A DNA stretch of 64,000 nucleotides from Bacillus sp. es.036 (GTDB lineage: Bacteria > Bacillota > Bacilli > Bacillales > Guptibacillaceae). Below are positions 36,719 through 46,611 of this stretch, one piece after another. The position numbers were made by a program, and so were the translations under genes. The stretch lies in assembly GCF_002563635.1 (NCBI RefSeq), contig NZ_PDIZ01000001.1, positions 2,046,001 to 2,110,000 on the forward strand, written 5' to 3'. The notes under the pieces were generated by a model. It saw nothing but the letters and a program-made list of their open reading frames with translations. It was not told the DNA's origin and did not search any database. Each line of letters begins with the position of its first letter. Position 1 is the first letter of the stretch.

Positions 36719-37681
36719 TTATTTTGTTTCATGTTCATATGCATCAATAATACGCTGAACTAACGGGTGGCGGACAACATCTGTCTGCTGAAGATAAATA
36801 AACGACACATCTTTTACTCGTTTAAGAATTTTTTCTGCGGCCGCTAAGCCTGATTCTTTTCCCTTAGGAAGATCGATCTGTGTGATATCACCAGTGATTA
36901 CCATTTTTGAACCAAAACCTAACCGAGTCAAGAACATCTTCATTTGTTGAGAGGTTGTATTTTGTGCTTCATCCAAAATTACATAGCTATCGTCAAGGGT
37001 TCGCCCTCGCATATAGGCAAGCGGAGCGATCTCAATCGTACCTCTTTCAATCAGTCGAGTCGTTTGTTCAACCCCTAGAACATCATGAAGAGCATCATAT
37101 AGGGGACGTAAATAAGGATCTACTTTTTCCTTCAAATCTCCTGGAAGAAAGCCTAAGCTTTCTCCAGCTTCAACTGCTGGACGAGTCAGAACAATCTTCT
37201 TCACTTGATTGTATTTAAGAGCAGTTACCGCCATAACAACGGCAAGATACGTTTTTCCAGTTCCAGCTGGCCCTATACCGAACACCAGGTCAGTCTTTTT
37301 CATCGCCGATACGTAATGGCGTTGACCAAGTGTTTTCACTTTAATCGGCTTTCCCTTTGCATTCGTGGTAATTTCCTCTTGATACAGTTCCAGAAGCTGA
37401 TCAAGCATTCCTTGCTGCACTAATTGACACGCATAAACAACGTCTCTTCCAGAGATACTTGCGCCTCGTTTGATGAGGGTGTGAAGGGTATGCACAACTT
37501 CTTTTACCATCGTGATGCTTTCTTCATCCCCTCTCACAGATATACCTTCTCCTCGAGTAACAAGTGACACTTTAAGGGCTTCCTCAATTATCTTTAAATG
37601 CTCATCACCAGGGCCAAATAAGCTTTGAGCTTCATTAGAATTTTCTAGCTGTAATGTAAGATCAACATAAGATTCTGCCAA
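36719..37681 (-). CDS. phoH: PhoH-like ATPase
   Basis: A 320-residue protein of the PhoH family: P-loop GPAGTGKT at about residues 137-144, Walker B region VILDEAQNTTSQQMKMFLTRLG and the later TGDITQIDLPKG motif. An N-terminal KH-like segment of about 100 residues precedes the ATPase. Thought to take part in RNA metabolism with YbeY, but the activity is not firmly known. It follows yqfD by six bases. Confidence 0.95.
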   Translation of the reverse strand: MAESYVDLTLQLENSNEAQSLFGPGDEHLKIIEEALKVSLVTRGEGISVRGDEESITMVKEVVHTLHTLIKRGASISGRDVVYACQLVQQGMLDQLLELYQEEITTNAKGKPIKVKTLGQRHYVSAMKKTDLVFGIGPAGTGKTYLAVVMAVTALKYNQVKKIVLTRPAVEAGESLGFLPGDLKEKVDPYLRPLYDALHDVLGVEQTTRLIERGTIEIAPLAYMRGRTLDDSYVILDEAQNTTSQQMKMFLTRLGFGSKMVITGDITQIDLPKGKESGLAAAEKILKRVKDVSFIYLQQTDVVRHPLVQRIIDAYEHETK

Positions 37682-37687
37682 TAGACC

Positions 37688-38875
37688 TCAATCTCCTTGA
37701 ATAATCGGTATGTCTTTCCCAATCTCTTCTATTATTTCATAGTGTATCTTTACGTTTACTTTACCATTCTCTACCTCATGGTGTAAAATCTTTTCCTCTT
37801 TAATTTCTGCTTTTTCTGATGTTTTACTTATTATGTCTTCTCTACTTACTTGACTAGCTGCCTGAAGCGCTTCCTTTTCTGTATACTCTCTCGTTACTTC
37901 TTTGGTTTCTAGAAGCTCTTTTGTTTGAAATGATAAAGGAATTTCCCATTTTAAAAAGCGTAAATTCGTTTCACTTATCATTGTCTCATAACGAGAAAAC
38001 TCCGGCTTTGAAAATCCCCATATTGGAAGATGAAAACCAAAAAAACCTACCGAATATTTCGTCTCTCTTTCACCAGTATTCGTTTCAAACGTAGATTTTA
38101 AAGGGATAGATACATTTGTTACATACCATGTTTTTCCATAAACTTCCCCTCTCGCTGGGACAAGTTCACTTTTTTCTTCTTTTCCAATAAACCCCGAAAT
38201 GAGGAGCTGACCTGGTTTAACATAATCGTTTTCTTTTACCTGAACCTGTCCTTCTTCAACATATATTTTTGTAATAATGGCTTTTTTATCAGCCACGATA
38301 TGCCTTGCATTTAAAGCAGGCTGTTTTTCAGGCAACTGTTTTTGAACAACTTCAAAGTGATACGTGGAACCACTTCTTTTAACACCGACCCAGGTAATTT
38401 CTTCAAGACTTTCTGTCATTTCTTGCTGTAGCTCCTGATTGGATGGTAACTGAAATATGAATGCACCTTTTTTCACTCCGAGTTCTTCGGCTACTTGCTT
38501 TAACTTATGCTCCACTTCAGGTGTTGCGCCATTCACAGTGATTGACCATACCATATTCGATAAAATGAGAATGAGTAGAATGCAACTTATAACCCCACTC
38601 AGAAACCCTCTAGAGTAGACTACTTTTTTTAAGATAAAAGGAAATCCTTTCCTTTCATTAATGCGTATTTTACATCTTGTCCTCTTTAAATGCGGCCTAA
38701 TACGTTTAATATCGGTAGTGTAGAGCGATAACAGAATCGTTTCATTATCCACACGAGAGATGTCCCAAATTGGAATGTTGTACTCGATACAACGATTAAT
38801 AAAAAGTTCCGTATAGGACCCGATCACTTTAATTCGCACATATCCAGAAAAAAGTTCTTTAATGTATTCCTTCAT
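37688..38875 (-). CDS. yqfD: Sporulation protein YqfD
   Basis: A 395-residue protein conserved in spore formers. A soluble N-terminal part of about 90 residues is followed by one TM segment (about 92-112) and a large outer domain. Family blocks include SVTVNGATPEVEHKL-like residues after the TM segment and GAFIFQLPSNQELQQEM. The C-terminal 70 residues are charged, with EKEALQAASQ. In B. subtilis it is expressed in the mother cell and needed for normal sporulation; its biochemical role is unknown. Paired with yqfC, 45 bases upstream. Confidence 0.92.
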   Translation of the reverse strand: MKEYIKELFSGYVRIKVIGSYTELFINRCIEYNIPIWDISRVDNETILLSLYTTDIKRIRPHLKRTRCKIRINERKGFPFILKKVVYSRGFLSGVISCILLILILSNMVWSITVNGATPEVEHKLKQVAEELGVKKGAFIFQLPSNQELQQEMTESLEEITWVGVKRSGSTYHFEVVQKQLPEKQPALNARHIVADKKAIITKIYVEEGQVQVKENDYVKPGQLLISGFIGKEEKSELVPARGEVYGKTWYVTNVSIPLKSTFETNTGERETKYSVGFFGFHLPIWGFSKPEFSRYETMISETNLRFLKWEIPLSFQTKELLETKEVTREYTEKEALQAASQVSREDIISKTSEKAEIKEEKILHHEVENGKVNVKIHYEIIEEIGKDIPIIQGD

Positions 38876-38920
38876 AATACCCTCCCGTATCGTCAGCCCG
38901 AGAATCGTTTAAGGCTTTTA

Positions 38921-39211
38921 TCAGTTTTGGGGTTTATCAAGATAGGAAACATGTTCAATTTTACCTTCCAGTAAAATTTCCTCAGGAAGGATTGTTTTCA
39001 ACATAAAATCCTCTCCTTTTATTACCAATTGACCATTTTTAAGAAGTAGTCGGACTTCCTCATTAGAGAATTTGAGAACACCTTGATGATTCTCTATGTA
39101 AATATGCAGCTGTCCAACCATCGTGATCCGCGGCAAATCCATGACCGCATCTGCTGGAAGCTCTAATCTTCTCGTTAACCAACTTTTTAGATTGTGCTTC
39201 CACTTTGCCAT
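38921..39211 (-). CDS. yqfC: Sporulation protein YqfC
   Basis: A 96-residue YabP/YqfC family protein. The pattern PADAVMDLPRITMVGQLHIYIENHQGVLKFSNEEVRL and the ending LKTILPEEILLEGKIEHVSYLD is typical of the family, which forms a compact beta-rich domain. Found with yqfD in spore formers and expressed in the mother cell in B. subtilis. Start is preceded by GGGGGAG. Confidence 0.92.
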   Translation of the reverse strand: MAKWKHNLKSWLTRRLELPADAVMDLPRITMVGQLHIYIENHQGVLKFSNEEVRLLLKNGQLVIKGEDFMLKTILPEEILLEGKIEHVSYLDKPQN

Positions 39212-39329
39212 GGATACTCCCCCTCTCCACTCATCTTTATGAAAGAAAACACAAAACTATCCCACTTACATGCGATTATAGCTCCTGTTACCATCTTATG
39301 CAGTTGCCATTTAAATCATTGCAACCCAT

Positions 39330-39360
39330 AAAAAAAAGACGCCATATGGCATCTTTTTTT
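39330..39360. terminator. Bidirectional terminator after the YqfB-like gene
   Basis: AAAAAAAAGACGCCAT/ATGGCATCTTTTTTT, small stem with long A and T tails; it overlaps the end of the YqfB-like gene and precedes yqfC. Confidence 0.8.
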
Positions 39361-39808
39361 ACCTATTTCTTTGTTTCACGGCCACCATTGAAGGATGGGG
39401 TTTTCTTGACCTCGGGGGTCCAAGAATTTCTGCCCATATAATGCCGTTTCGAACATTTGACTTGCTAATAGAGAGACTCTTATCTTTCATATATGGCGCT
39501 GATTTCACATTTTTTTGTACTTTCAGCTCATTCTGTGAACCGTAATGCTCACGTTTCGCCATACGTCCTAAAGCTTCCTTGTAAGCACTAACCGTATCAG
39601 ATTGAGAAGCATCTTCCTCTATTTCACTTGCTTGCATAGAACCACCTGAACGAGGGTTACTTTGTTCTCTTTGTGGCCGCTTTTGAGTCGGATCGGCTTT
39701 TTGTTTTTCTTCCTCTCCGCTCATACGCTTGAAGAAGCTAATAATACCACCAATTGCAATAATAACAAAAACAATATTGTTTAATAGCAGTTCAATAAGA
39801 TTATCCAC
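39359..39808 (-). CDS. Membrane protein YqfB-like, in floA operon
   Basis: A 149-residue protein starting with GTG at 39808, which follows GGAGGTGATC. It has one N-terminal TM helix (about residues 4-27, LIELLLNNIVFVIIAIGGIISFF) and a long, charged, low-complexity tail rich in Gln, Lys and Ser, expected in the cytoplasm. The gene stands third after yqeZ and floA, the place of yqfB in B. subtilis, but sequence similarity to YqfB cannot be judged by eye. It may be a membrane-linked partner of the FloA system. The upstream TTG in frame at 39826 lies before the ribosome site and is unlikely. Confidence 0.65.
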   Translation of the reverse strand: MDNLIELLLNNIVFVIIAIGGIISFFKRMSGEEEKQKADPTQKRPQREQSNPRSGGSMQASEIEEDASQSDTVSAYKEALGRMAKREHYGSQNELKVQKNVKSAPYMKDKSLSISKSNVRNGIIWAEILGPPRSRKPHPSMVAVKQRNR

Positions 39809-39843
39809 GACGATCACCTCCAACAAAGGATTGAGGGAATAGC

Positions 39844-40833
39844 TTAGCGATCATCCTCATCTTCTTCCTGATTTGGTTTACCGATCATGTCTCTCATGTC
39901 AGTATCTGCTTCAATGTTTTTTAGATTCATATAATCCATGACACCAATGTTACCAGAACGTAGCGCTTCAGCCATAGCCATTGGTACTTCAGCCTCTGCT
40001 TCAACTACTTTCGCACGCATTTCTTCTACGCGAGCCCGCATCTCTTGCTCTTGCGCAACTGCCATTGCACGACGTTCTTCAGCTTTTGCCTGAGCAATGT
40101 TCTTATCAGCCTCAGCCTGATCTGTTTGAAGCACCGCACCAATATTTTTACCAATATCAATATCCGCAATATCAATGGAAAGAATCTCGAAAGCTGTTCC
40201 AGCGTCCAGTCCTTTTGATAACACAGTATGAGAAATCATATCGGGATTTTCAAGAACCTTTTTGTGGTTTTCAGATGAACCAATCGTACTGACAATGCCC
40301 TCACCTACACGAGCAATGACGGTGTCTTCACCAGCTCCACCTACGAGACGATCGATGTTTGCACGTACAGTGATTCTTGCTTTTGCTTTTACTTCAATGC
40401 CATCCATCGCAACACCTGCAATAAATGGCGTCTCGATTACTTTAGGATTAACACTCATCTGAACAGCATCTAAAACATCTCGACCGGCAAGGTCAATGGC
40501 TGCACAGCGTTCAAAACTAAGCTCAATATTAGCTCGGTGTGCGGCAATAAGCGCATTAACGACTCGGTCTACATTACCACCAGCAAGGTAATGGCTTTCC
40601 AGTTGATTTGTGTTTAATTCAAGACCCGCTTTGACCGCTTTAATTAACGGGTTAATAACACGGGATGGGATTACACGACGAAGCCTCATTCCTACAAGAT
40701 TGAATATACTCACGCGTACTCCTGCTGCTAGTGCTGAGATCCACAGCATCACAGGTACAAATGTAAAGAGTATTGCTAAACCGATAATGACTAACCCTAC
40801 AATAACTAATAATCCTAACGTGCTAGTGTCCAT
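39844..40833 (-). CDS. floA: Flotillin-like protein FloA
   Basis: A 329-residue membrane scaffold. ATG at 40833 ([14 protein letters not shown]) is taken as it matches the ortholog and has a better distance to GGGAGG. A hydrophobic hairpin at about 5-45 anchors it, followed by the flotillin/PHB-like region ([39 protein letters not shown]) and a coiled coil with the repeated [15 protein letters not shown] pattern, ending with [18 protein letters not shown]. FloA organises functional membrane microdomains and affects fluidity. It follows yqeZ (its NfeD partner) at 21 bases. Confidence 0.95.
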   Translation of the reverse strand: MDTSTLGLLVIVGLVIIGLAILFTFVPVMLWISALAAGVRVSIFNLVGMRLRRVIPSRVINPLIKAVKAGLELNTNQLESHYLAGGNVDRVVNALIAAHRANIELSFERCAAIDLAGRDVLDAVQMSVNPKVIETPFIAGVAMDGIEVKAKARITVRANIDRLVGGAGEDTVIARVGEGIVSTIGSSENHKKVLENPDMISHTVLSKGLDAGTAFEILSIDIADIDIGKNIGAVLQTDQAEADKNIAQAKAEERRAMAVAQEQEMRARVEEMRAKVVEAEAEVPMAMAEALRSGNIGVMDYMNLKNIEADTDMRDMIGKPNQEEDEDDR

Positions 40834-40854
40834 CATTTTCCTCCCTATTATTCC

Positions 40855-42168
40855 TTATTTACTTGCTCTTACAACGACTCTTGAACCATTCGTTTTTACA
40901 ATTTTCACTTCTGTGCCAGCAGGTAAAAAACCCCCCTCTGTCACAACATCCATGCGCTCATCTCCAAAGTCAGCAATACCCGATGGCCTTAGCGGTGTAA
41001 CGGCTTTTCCCTCCATACCTATCAACTCATTTCGAGTGGCATTAGACACATAACCTAACTCAGTTTTTGTTGAATCGGAGAGAATGATTTTCTTAAAGAA
41101 TCCTCGATATCCAAAGATTCGAATGAAGAGGTAGGAACCACCAACTGTAACCGCGATAGCAATCAGGACCGCTAACAAAACGTATTGCATGGATTGTCCT
41201 GAAGCCAAAATGATACTCGCAACAATCCCAACAGCACCTAGAACCCCAAATATTCCAAAACCAGGAATAAACACCTCCACCAAAATGAGAACAACTCCTA
41301 CAACCAATAGTAGTAGTGATTCCCAACCAGCAAATCCTGCAATCATATGACCAAAGAAAAACAGAAGTAATGCACCGGCACCCATAAAGCCTGGTACGCC
41401 AAATCCAGGAGAATACAATTCCAATACAAGGCCCAGACTTCCAATTGATAATAAAATCGGAATAATGATTGGGTTTGTAACAAAGCGAGCAATTCTTTCT
41501 GCAATACTCACTTCAGCATCACTAATTTTAGCTTCTTCAAGATTAAGGATGTTAAGTAACTCAGTTCGATCCTCAGCCGTTCCTTCAGCATACCCAACCT
41601 CTACCGCTTCCTGATCACTTAGTGTAAGAAGCTCCCCTTTTGGGGCGTTATAATCCGGGAGGTCAACATCTGGATCTGCCATAGCTAAAGCGTATTTTGG
41701 ATCCCGCTCATTTAGCTCTGCCGCAGACTTCATTGCTGCGTGCCAAAAAGATTCTGCTTTTTTGCCGGCTGCATTTCCTGACTGGTCAATGATAGCGGCT
41801 GATCCCATTAAAGCCCCAGGCTCCATAATAATTTGATCGGCATTCAAAGCGATGTAAGCGCCCGCTGAAAGAGCACGGTTGGAAACATAAGCAGTGATCG
41901 GAACGTCAGATGCTTTGATGATTTTTGCAATATTATCTGCTGCATTTACTGCTCCACCAGGCGTATTAATTTCTAATACAATATGATCAGCGCCTTGATC
42001 CTCCGCATCCTGAATCGATCGCTTTAGAAAAGCTTCCAATCCACGTTCCACTTCTTGTTCAACAGGAATAAATGTAACGAGATCGCCCTCGCCTTTACTT
42101 AACACGAAATTTCCTGCAAACGGAAGAATAACCATCATCATGAAACAAACAGATACAAAGAAACGCAT
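40855..42168 (-). CDS. yqeZ: NfeD-type membrane serine protease-like protein YqeZ, FloA partner
   Basis: A 437-residue long-form NfeD protein: signal peptide, a ClpP-like serine protease domain of about 200 residues (VLEINTPGGAVNAADNIA, NRALSAGAYIALNADQIIMEPGALMGSAAII with the nucleophile serine in SAGA), four or five TM segments (about 232-355) and a C-terminal OB fold (EGKAVTPLRPSGIADFG, GTEVKIVK). It is first in the yqeZ-floA-yqfB order, the classic long NfeD plus flotillin pair. A second, short NfeD gene is at 2939-3595. Confidence 0.93.
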   Translation of the reverse strand: MRFFVSVCFMMMVILPFAGNFVLSKGEGDLVTFIPVEQEVERGLEAFLKRSIQDAEDQGADHIVLEINTPGGAVNAADNIAKIIKASDVPITAYVSNRALSAGAYIALNADQIIMEPGALMGSAAIIDQSGNAAGKKAESFWHAAMKSAAELNERDPKYALAMADPDVDLPDYNAPKGELLTLSDQEAVEVGYAEGTAEDRTELLNILNLEEAKISDAEVSIAERIARFVTNPIIIPILLSIGSLGLVLELYSPGFGVPGFMGAGALLLFFFGHMIAGFAGWESLLLLVVGVVLILVEVFIPGFGIFGVLGAVGIVASIILASGQSMQYVLLAVLIAIAVTVGGSYLFIRIFGYRGFFKKIILSDSTKTELGYVSNATRNELIGMEGKAVTPLRPSGIADFGDERMDVVTEGGFLPAGTEVKIVKTNGSRVVVRASK

Positions 42169-42557
42169 TGTATTTTTTCTGATTGTGATCCCTCCCTCCA
42201 GCTACATAAGTATACGAATAAGGTCATCAAGAAGTTTCATTTTTATGTAGATAATACTAATTTTAGTATGACAAAAAAAGAAACTATTTACTAGCTTAAA
42301 ATGATGAACTGAAAATCCCTTAACTTGTTTATATATTATCATTGTAAAAAAGAATTATATGTATAGAAAAACACGCCCTGTTTTGTACAGAGCGTGTTTG
42401 CGCTTCATCATATTTATCCAACGCTTAAGGCAAAGTTTAGCTGTTTCTTTTTCATATGAAGAAAGAAGAAAGAAGAAATCAACTTCACCTTAAGGTCTGA
42501 TTGTTTCAACTAGTCACCTTGAGGAAATGAGTGATCTCCTAAGTTGAAAGTATCACT
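42169..42557. other. 389-base spacer between yqeY and yqeZ
   Basis: Contains a strong terminator at 42366-42399, a purine-rich run of GAAA repeats near 42457-42480, and a pair of direct repeats (TCACCTTAAGG near 42485 and TCACCTTGAGG near 42514). No reading frame is supported. The left end should hold the yqeZ promoter; TATAAT-like sequences occur but I could not fix one. Confidence 0.5.
42366..42399 (-). terminator. Intrinsic terminator downstream of yqeY
   Basis: Minus-strand stem AAACACGCTCTGT/ACAGGGCGTGTTT followed by T-rich sequence, 160 bases beyond the yqeY stop. Confidence 0.8.
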
Positions 42558-43001
42558 TTATGATAAGTTCTTTTGTACAAGACGATTAACAAGTCCGCCG
42601 TCCGCTTTGCCCTTTACACGAGGCATAAGCGCACCCATTACCTTGCCCATTTCTTTCTTTGAAGAAGCACCTGTTTCAGAAATAACTTCCTGAACAATTT
42701 GTTCTACTTCTTCTTCAGAGAGTTGTTTCGGCAGGTAGACAGATAAGATCGACAGCTCTTCATCGAGATTCTGTACAAGATCACTTCGGCCAGCTTTTTC
42801 AAATTCAAGGAGGGAGTCTTTGCGTTGCTTGACTTCGCGAGTGAGAACGGTAAGTTCTTCCTCTTCAGTTAAGTTATGACCCAATTTAATGGATTCATTC
42901 TGAATTGAAGATTTAACCATCCGAATAACAGATAGTTTGTTTTTTTCTTTGTTCTTCATCGCTACTTTCATATCTGCTGTTAAACGGTCATTTAGACTCA
43001 C
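42558..43001 (-). CDS. yqeY: GatB/YqeY domain protein
   Basis: A 147-residue helical protein with the YqeY domain: [35 protein letters not shown] at the start and [32 protein letters not shown] at the end, similar to the tail of GatB. Probably a tRNA- or amidotransferase-linked protein, but no activity is known. It follows rpsU by 17 bases, as in most Firmicutes. Confidence 0.95.
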   Translation of the reverse strand: MSLNDRLTADMKVAMKNKEKNKLSVIRMVKSSIQNESIKLGHNLTEEEELTVLTREVKQRKDSLLEFEKAGRSDLVQNLDEELSILSVYLPKQLSEEEVEQIVQEVISETGASSKKEMGKVMGALMPRVKGKADGGLVNRLVQKNLS

Positions 43002-43018
43002 TGACCTAACACCCTCTC

Positions 43019-43195
43019 TTAGAACTTACGCTTTTTCCTTGCTGCCTCAGATTTCTTTTTACGCTTAACACTTGGCTTTTCATAGTGCTTGCGCTTCTTT
43101 ACTTCAGCCATAGTGCCTTCTTTAGAAACCGTTCTCTTGAAGCGACGAAGAGCATCATCGATCGACTCGTTCTTACGCACGCGAGTTTCCGCCAT
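43019..43195 (-). CDS. rpsU: 30S ribosomal protein S21
   Basis: A 58-residue ribosomal protein: [47 protein letters not shown] pattern, highly basic at the C-terminus. ATG at 43195 follows GGAGGG; the ATG at 43228 is too far upstream for the family. A strong SigA promoter lies at 43265-43293. Co-transcribed with yqeY. Confidence 0.97.
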   Translation of the reverse strand: MAETRVRKNESIDDALRRFKRTVSKEGTMAEVKKRKHYEKPSVKRKKKSEAARKKRKF

Positions 43196-43557
43196 CTCTA
43201 TCCCTCCCTCCAAAACATAGACAATCATAACACATGACTTTCTAACAAAGACATGTCACCTGCAATTATAATACATCCCTGTCGGTTTATCAACATTTCT
43301 TTCTGTAATTTTCTTTTTAAACTTCTTTCTAAAAATAAATATGCAAGTAGTTCGCTTGATTACAACAAAACTGAGAATTGAAAGAGCTTTGGGTTAATAC
43401 ATGCATAAAACGAATACCACATTTCGCTAATTGGAGCGGAAATTAACCACTTATCTAAAAGCAACAATATCTACGAAAAGAGTCTTCTAAAAAAATAACG
43501 AGCATGTCGATAACGTCCTGTCCATAAACTTTCAATGGAAAGGAGAATTTATATAAA
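43196..43557. other. 362-base spacer between rpsU and the yqeW-like gene
   Basis: Holds the rpsU promoter at 43265-43293. The rest (43300-43540) is AT-rich with no supported gene or hairpin; it should contain the promoter of the gene starting at 43558, but I see no strong one. Confidence 0.5.
43265..43293 (-). promoter_or_regulatory. SigA promoter for rpsU-yqeY
   Basis: -35 TTGATA (43288-43293), 17-base spacer, -10 TATAAT (43265-43270) on the minus strand, 70 bases before the rpsU start. Confidence 0.82.
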
Positions 43558-44490
43558 ATGAGTCCATATATAGCCTCTTTTATTGTCTTCATTAGTATTT
43601 TTCTTTTTGGTATGAGCATTCTTCGTGTAGGGTTAAACACAATTTCCAATACAAAATTACAGAAATGGCTTTATCATGCCTCTTCAACACCCATTCGTGG
43701 ACTTCTAACAGGAGCTCTTGTCACAGCGCTCTTGCAAAGTAGCTCCGCCGTCATGGTCCTAACCATCAGTTTAATTGCAGCTAAACTTCTTACATTTAGG
43801 CAGTCCATTGGCATCATTCTTGGTACAAATATCGGCACAACGATAACTGCAGAATTAATGACACTTAATCCCGAACACCTTGTATTACCATTATTACTTA
43901 CAGGGTTTATTATGCTTCAAATTCGACATCAGTTCATTTTTAGTTCAGGAACCGTTCTATTTGGTCTTGGATGTATTTTTGTAGCGATGCACGGACTAGA
44001 AGCACTAGCCATCCCGTTATCAACACTATCGTTTTTTGAACATGTGATTCACGAAACAAATTCTAGTCTTCTGTATGGAATCGGGATTGGAACCTTAGTC
44101 ACCGCTGTCATTCAATCTAGTTCAGCCACTACCGGAATTACAATGGGGTTTATTAATCAGGAATTACTTACATTACCTGCAGCTATTGCCATACTATACG
44201 GATCTAATGTTGGCACGTGCATCACCGCACTAATGGCAAGTATCGGTAGCAGCAAGGAAGCAAAACTCGCAGCTTATGCTCACGTTTGGATCAACATCAT
44301 AGGCGTGATATTGTTCTTCCCATTGATTGGCTTATTCGGCGCATTTGCAGCTAGTATGACATCTCTCCCAGATGTTCAACTTGCCCATGTTTCAATTCTT
44401 TTCAATGTTCTTTCTGCGTTATTATTCTTACCTTTTGTAGGGCTACTTGCCAGATCGATCGAAAAGTTACACAATTATCATTTACAATAA
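43558..44490 (+). CDS. yqeW: Na/Pi cotransporter family protein, YqeW-like
   Basis: A 310-residue membrane protein of the PNaS (Na+/phosphate symporter) family. The two inverted-repeat signature motifs are LLQSSSAVMVL (about residues 59-69) and VIQSSSATTGI (about 185-195), with eight or so TM helices. It could take up phosphate with sodium. It stands alone on the plus strand between two minus-strand runs and ends in a strong terminator. The place between rpsU and deoC/mtaB corresponds to yqeW in B. subtilis. No PhoU domain follows the membrane part. Confidence 0.88.
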   Translation: MSPYIASFIVFISIFLFGMSILRVGLNTISNTKLQKWLYHASSTPIRGLLTGALVTALLQSSSAVMVLTISLIAAKLLTFRQSIGIILGTNIGTTITAELMTLNPEHLVLPLLLTGFIMLQIRHQFIFSSGTVLFGLGCIFVAMHGLEALAIPLSTLSFFEHVIHETNSSLLYGIGIGTLVTAVIQSSSATTGITMGFINQELLTLPAAIAILYGSNVGTCITALMASIGSSKEAKLAAYAHVWINIIGVILFFPLIGLFGAFAASMTSLPDVQLAHVSILFNVLSALLFLPFVGLLARSIEKLHNYHLQ

Positions 44491-44527
44491 AAAATCCATC
44501 ACTTCTAGTACTAGAAGTGATGGATTT
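44488..44527. terminator. Bidirectional terminator between yqeW and deoC
   Basis: AAAATCCATCACTTCTAG/CTAGAAGTGATGGATTT, an 18-base-pair stem with a 4-base loop between convergent genes. Confidence 0.88.
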
Positions 44528-44533
44528 ATCGTC

Positions 44534-45205
44534 TTAATAATCTGTATCAGCTGTTTCACCTTGCACAATCTTCACTCCGGCACTCGCTCCAATTCGTGTA
44601 GCGCCAGCATCAATCATCGCTTGAGACCCTTCTAAATCACGAACGCCTCCAGATGCCTTTACACCGATGTTTGGTCCAACTGTTTTTCTCATCAACTTAA
44701 TATCTTCTACTGTCGCTCCACCAGTTGAAAAACCTGTTGAAGTTTTAACATAATCAGCACCCGCTTTAACAGAAAGCTCACACGCACGTGTTTTTTCTTC
44801 ATCTGTTAAAAGACACGTTTCGATAATAACTTTTACAAGGGCTTTGCCTTTTGCTGCTTCAACGACTGCTTTAATATCTTGCTCTACAAGTTCGTTGTTA
44901 CCGTCTTTAAGGGCTCCGATATTAATAACCATATCGACTTCTGTCGCACCTTTTTGAATGGCATCTTTTGTTTCGAAAGCTTTCGTTTCAGTAGTAACGG
45001 CGCCTAGAGGGAAACCGATTACTGTACAAACTTTTGCTTCCGCTCCTTCTAACTTCTCTGCAGCAAGAGCTACCCATGTGGGGTTTACGCACACAGAAGC
45101 AAAGTTGAAGTCTCTCGCTTCGTCACAAAGTTTCTCGATTTGCTCTCGGCTTGTATCTGGCTTGAGAGCTGTGTGGTCAATCATTTTCGCTAGTTCTTTA
45201 TTCAT
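44534..45205 (-). CDS. deoC: Deoxyribose-phosphate aldolase
   Basis: A 223-residue class I aldolase that splits deoxyribose 5-phosphate into acetaldehyde and glyceraldehyde 3-phosphate. The Schiff-base lysine is in [18 protein letters not shown]; the proton-relay lysine is in [13 protein letters not shown] at 45205 ([17 protein letters not shown]) has GGAAGG at nine bases, better than ATG at 45214. It follows mtaB in transcription direction by about 46 bases. In B. subtilis deoC is elsewhere (dra operon), so this position is a difference. Confidence 0.95.
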   Translation of the reverse strand: MNKELAKMIDHTALKPDTSREQIEKLCDEARDFNFASVCVNPTWVALAAEKLEGAEAKVCTVIGFPLGAVTTETKAFETKDAIQKGATEVDMVINIGALKDGNNELVEQDIKAVVEAAKGKALVKVIIETCLLTDEEKTRACELSVKAGADYVKTSTGFSTGGATVEDIKLMRKTVGPNIGVKASGGVRDLEGSQAMIDAGATRIGASAGVKIVQGETADTDY

Positions 45206-45251
45206 GGTTGTCATCCTTCCAGTTCTGTATAAGTAGGCTAAGCCCCTCTAT

Positions 45252-46607
45252 TTAAAACGAAGCAACTGCAGCTGTTGGTTCATCCTCATTCATAACACGA
45301 ACGAATTGTCCTTCGTTATAAGGATAGCCCGCCTTTGTGATTTTCACTTTAACTATTTTTCCTATCATTGCTTCTGATGCTTCAAAAATCACTTTCATAT
45401 AGTTCGCCGAATACCCGACATATAAGTCTGAAGTCTGATCTTCCTTGTATTTCTCTTCAGGAATAACTTCAAGAACTTCTCCTTCATAGTGAGACGCGTA
45501 CTCTTTTGCCAGCTGATTGGAAAGCTCAATCAAATGATGAACTCGCTTATTCTTAATTTCATCATCTACCTGGTCTTCCATTCGCGCTGCTGGTGTACCT
45601 GTACGCCTAGAAAATGGGAAAACATGAAGTTCTGAGAATTTATGTTTTGCAATAAAATCATACGTTTCGTTAAATTCTTCTTCTGTTTCACCAGGGAATC
45701 CTACAATTACATCTGAAGTAATCGCAAGACCTGGAAGAGCTTGTTTCAAACGCTCTAAGCGCTCACCAAACATTTCCATTGTATACTTTCTTCTCATGCG
45801 CTGAAGCACCGTGTTTGAACCTGATTGAAGTGGAATATGCAAGTGCGGAACCACTTTTTCTGACTGATTTAATACTTCAATCACTTCATCCGTTACCTGA
45901 CTTGCTTCAATAGAAGATATACGAATTCGTTTCAAACCTTTTACTTTCGCATCAAGATCACGAAGAAGTTGGGCAAAATTATACTCCTTTAAATCTTCTC
46001 CATATCCCGCTGTATGAATACCAGTCAGAACGATTTCTTTATAGCCCGCATCAACAAGTTGCTGCGCCTGAGTCAGAACAGCTTCAGGTTCACGCGACCT
46101 TAGAAGACCTCTTGCCCATGGAATAATGCAGAAAGTACAAAAATTGTTACACCCCTCTTGGATCTTAAGGGATGCGCGCGTACGATCCGTAAATGCTGGA
46201 ACTTCAAGTTCTTCATATACCCGCGCTTTCATAATATTGCCTACACCGTTCACAGGCTCTCTCTCACGTTTATATTGCTCAATGTAATCAAGCATCTTCA
46301 CGCGATCCTGTGTTCCTACCACTACATCCACACCAGGAATTGCCATAATTTCAGCAGGTGAGGTTTGAGCGTAACAACCCGTTACACAAATGACAGCATC
46401 TGGATTTTTTCGAATCGCTCGACGAATGACCTGTCGACTTTTCTTATCCCCAGTATTTGTTACGGTACAAGTATTAATAACATAAACATCCGATGCATGA
46501 TCAAACTCCACTCGCTCATAATCATGATCTTTAAACAACTGCCAAATCGCTTCCGTTTCATAGTGATTCACTTTACAACCTAATGTATGGAATGCAACTG
46601 AAGGCAT
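45252..46607 (-). CDS. mtaB: tRNA methylthiotransferase MtaB (ms2t6A37)
   Basis: A 451-residue radical SAM enzyme that adds a methylthio group to t6A37 in tRNA. The N-terminal MTTase domain has C11 (LGCKVNHYE), C47 and C78 for the auxiliary cluster; the radical SAM motif CNNFCTFC is at C153, C157 and C160; a TRAM domain is at the C-terminus (about residues 375-440). Ortholog of YqeV. It is four bases after rsmE and belongs to the prmA-rsmE-mtaB run downstream of dnaJ. Confidence 0.95.
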   Translation of the reverse strand: MPSVAFHTLGCKVNHYETEAIWQLFKDHDYERVEFDHASDVYVINTCTVTNTGDKKSRQVIRRAIRKNPDAVICVTGCYAQTSPAEIMAIPGVDVVVGTQDRVKMLDYIEQYKREREPVNGVGNIMKARVYEELEVPAFTDRTRASLKIQEGCNNFCTFCIIPWARGLLRSREPEAVLTQAQQLVDAGYKEIVLTGIHTAGYGEDLKEYNFAQLLRDLDAKVKGLKRIRISSIEASQVTDEVIEVLNQSEKVVPHLHIPLQSGSNTVLQRMRRKYTMEMFGERLERLKQALPGLAITSDVIVGFPGETEEEFNETYDFIAKHKFSELHVFPFSRRTGTPAARMEDQVDDEIKNKRVHHLIELSNQLAKEYASHYEGEVLEVIPEEKYKEDQTSDLYVGYSANYMKVIFEASEAMIGKIVKVKITKAGYPYNEGQFVRVMNEDEPTAAVASF

Positions 46608-46611
46608 ATCA

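Noticed and set aside
40610-41053. A 147-codon plus-strand frame over floA and yqeZ
   Set aside because: Spans the junction of two real minus-strand genes and looks like a shadow of their codon bias.
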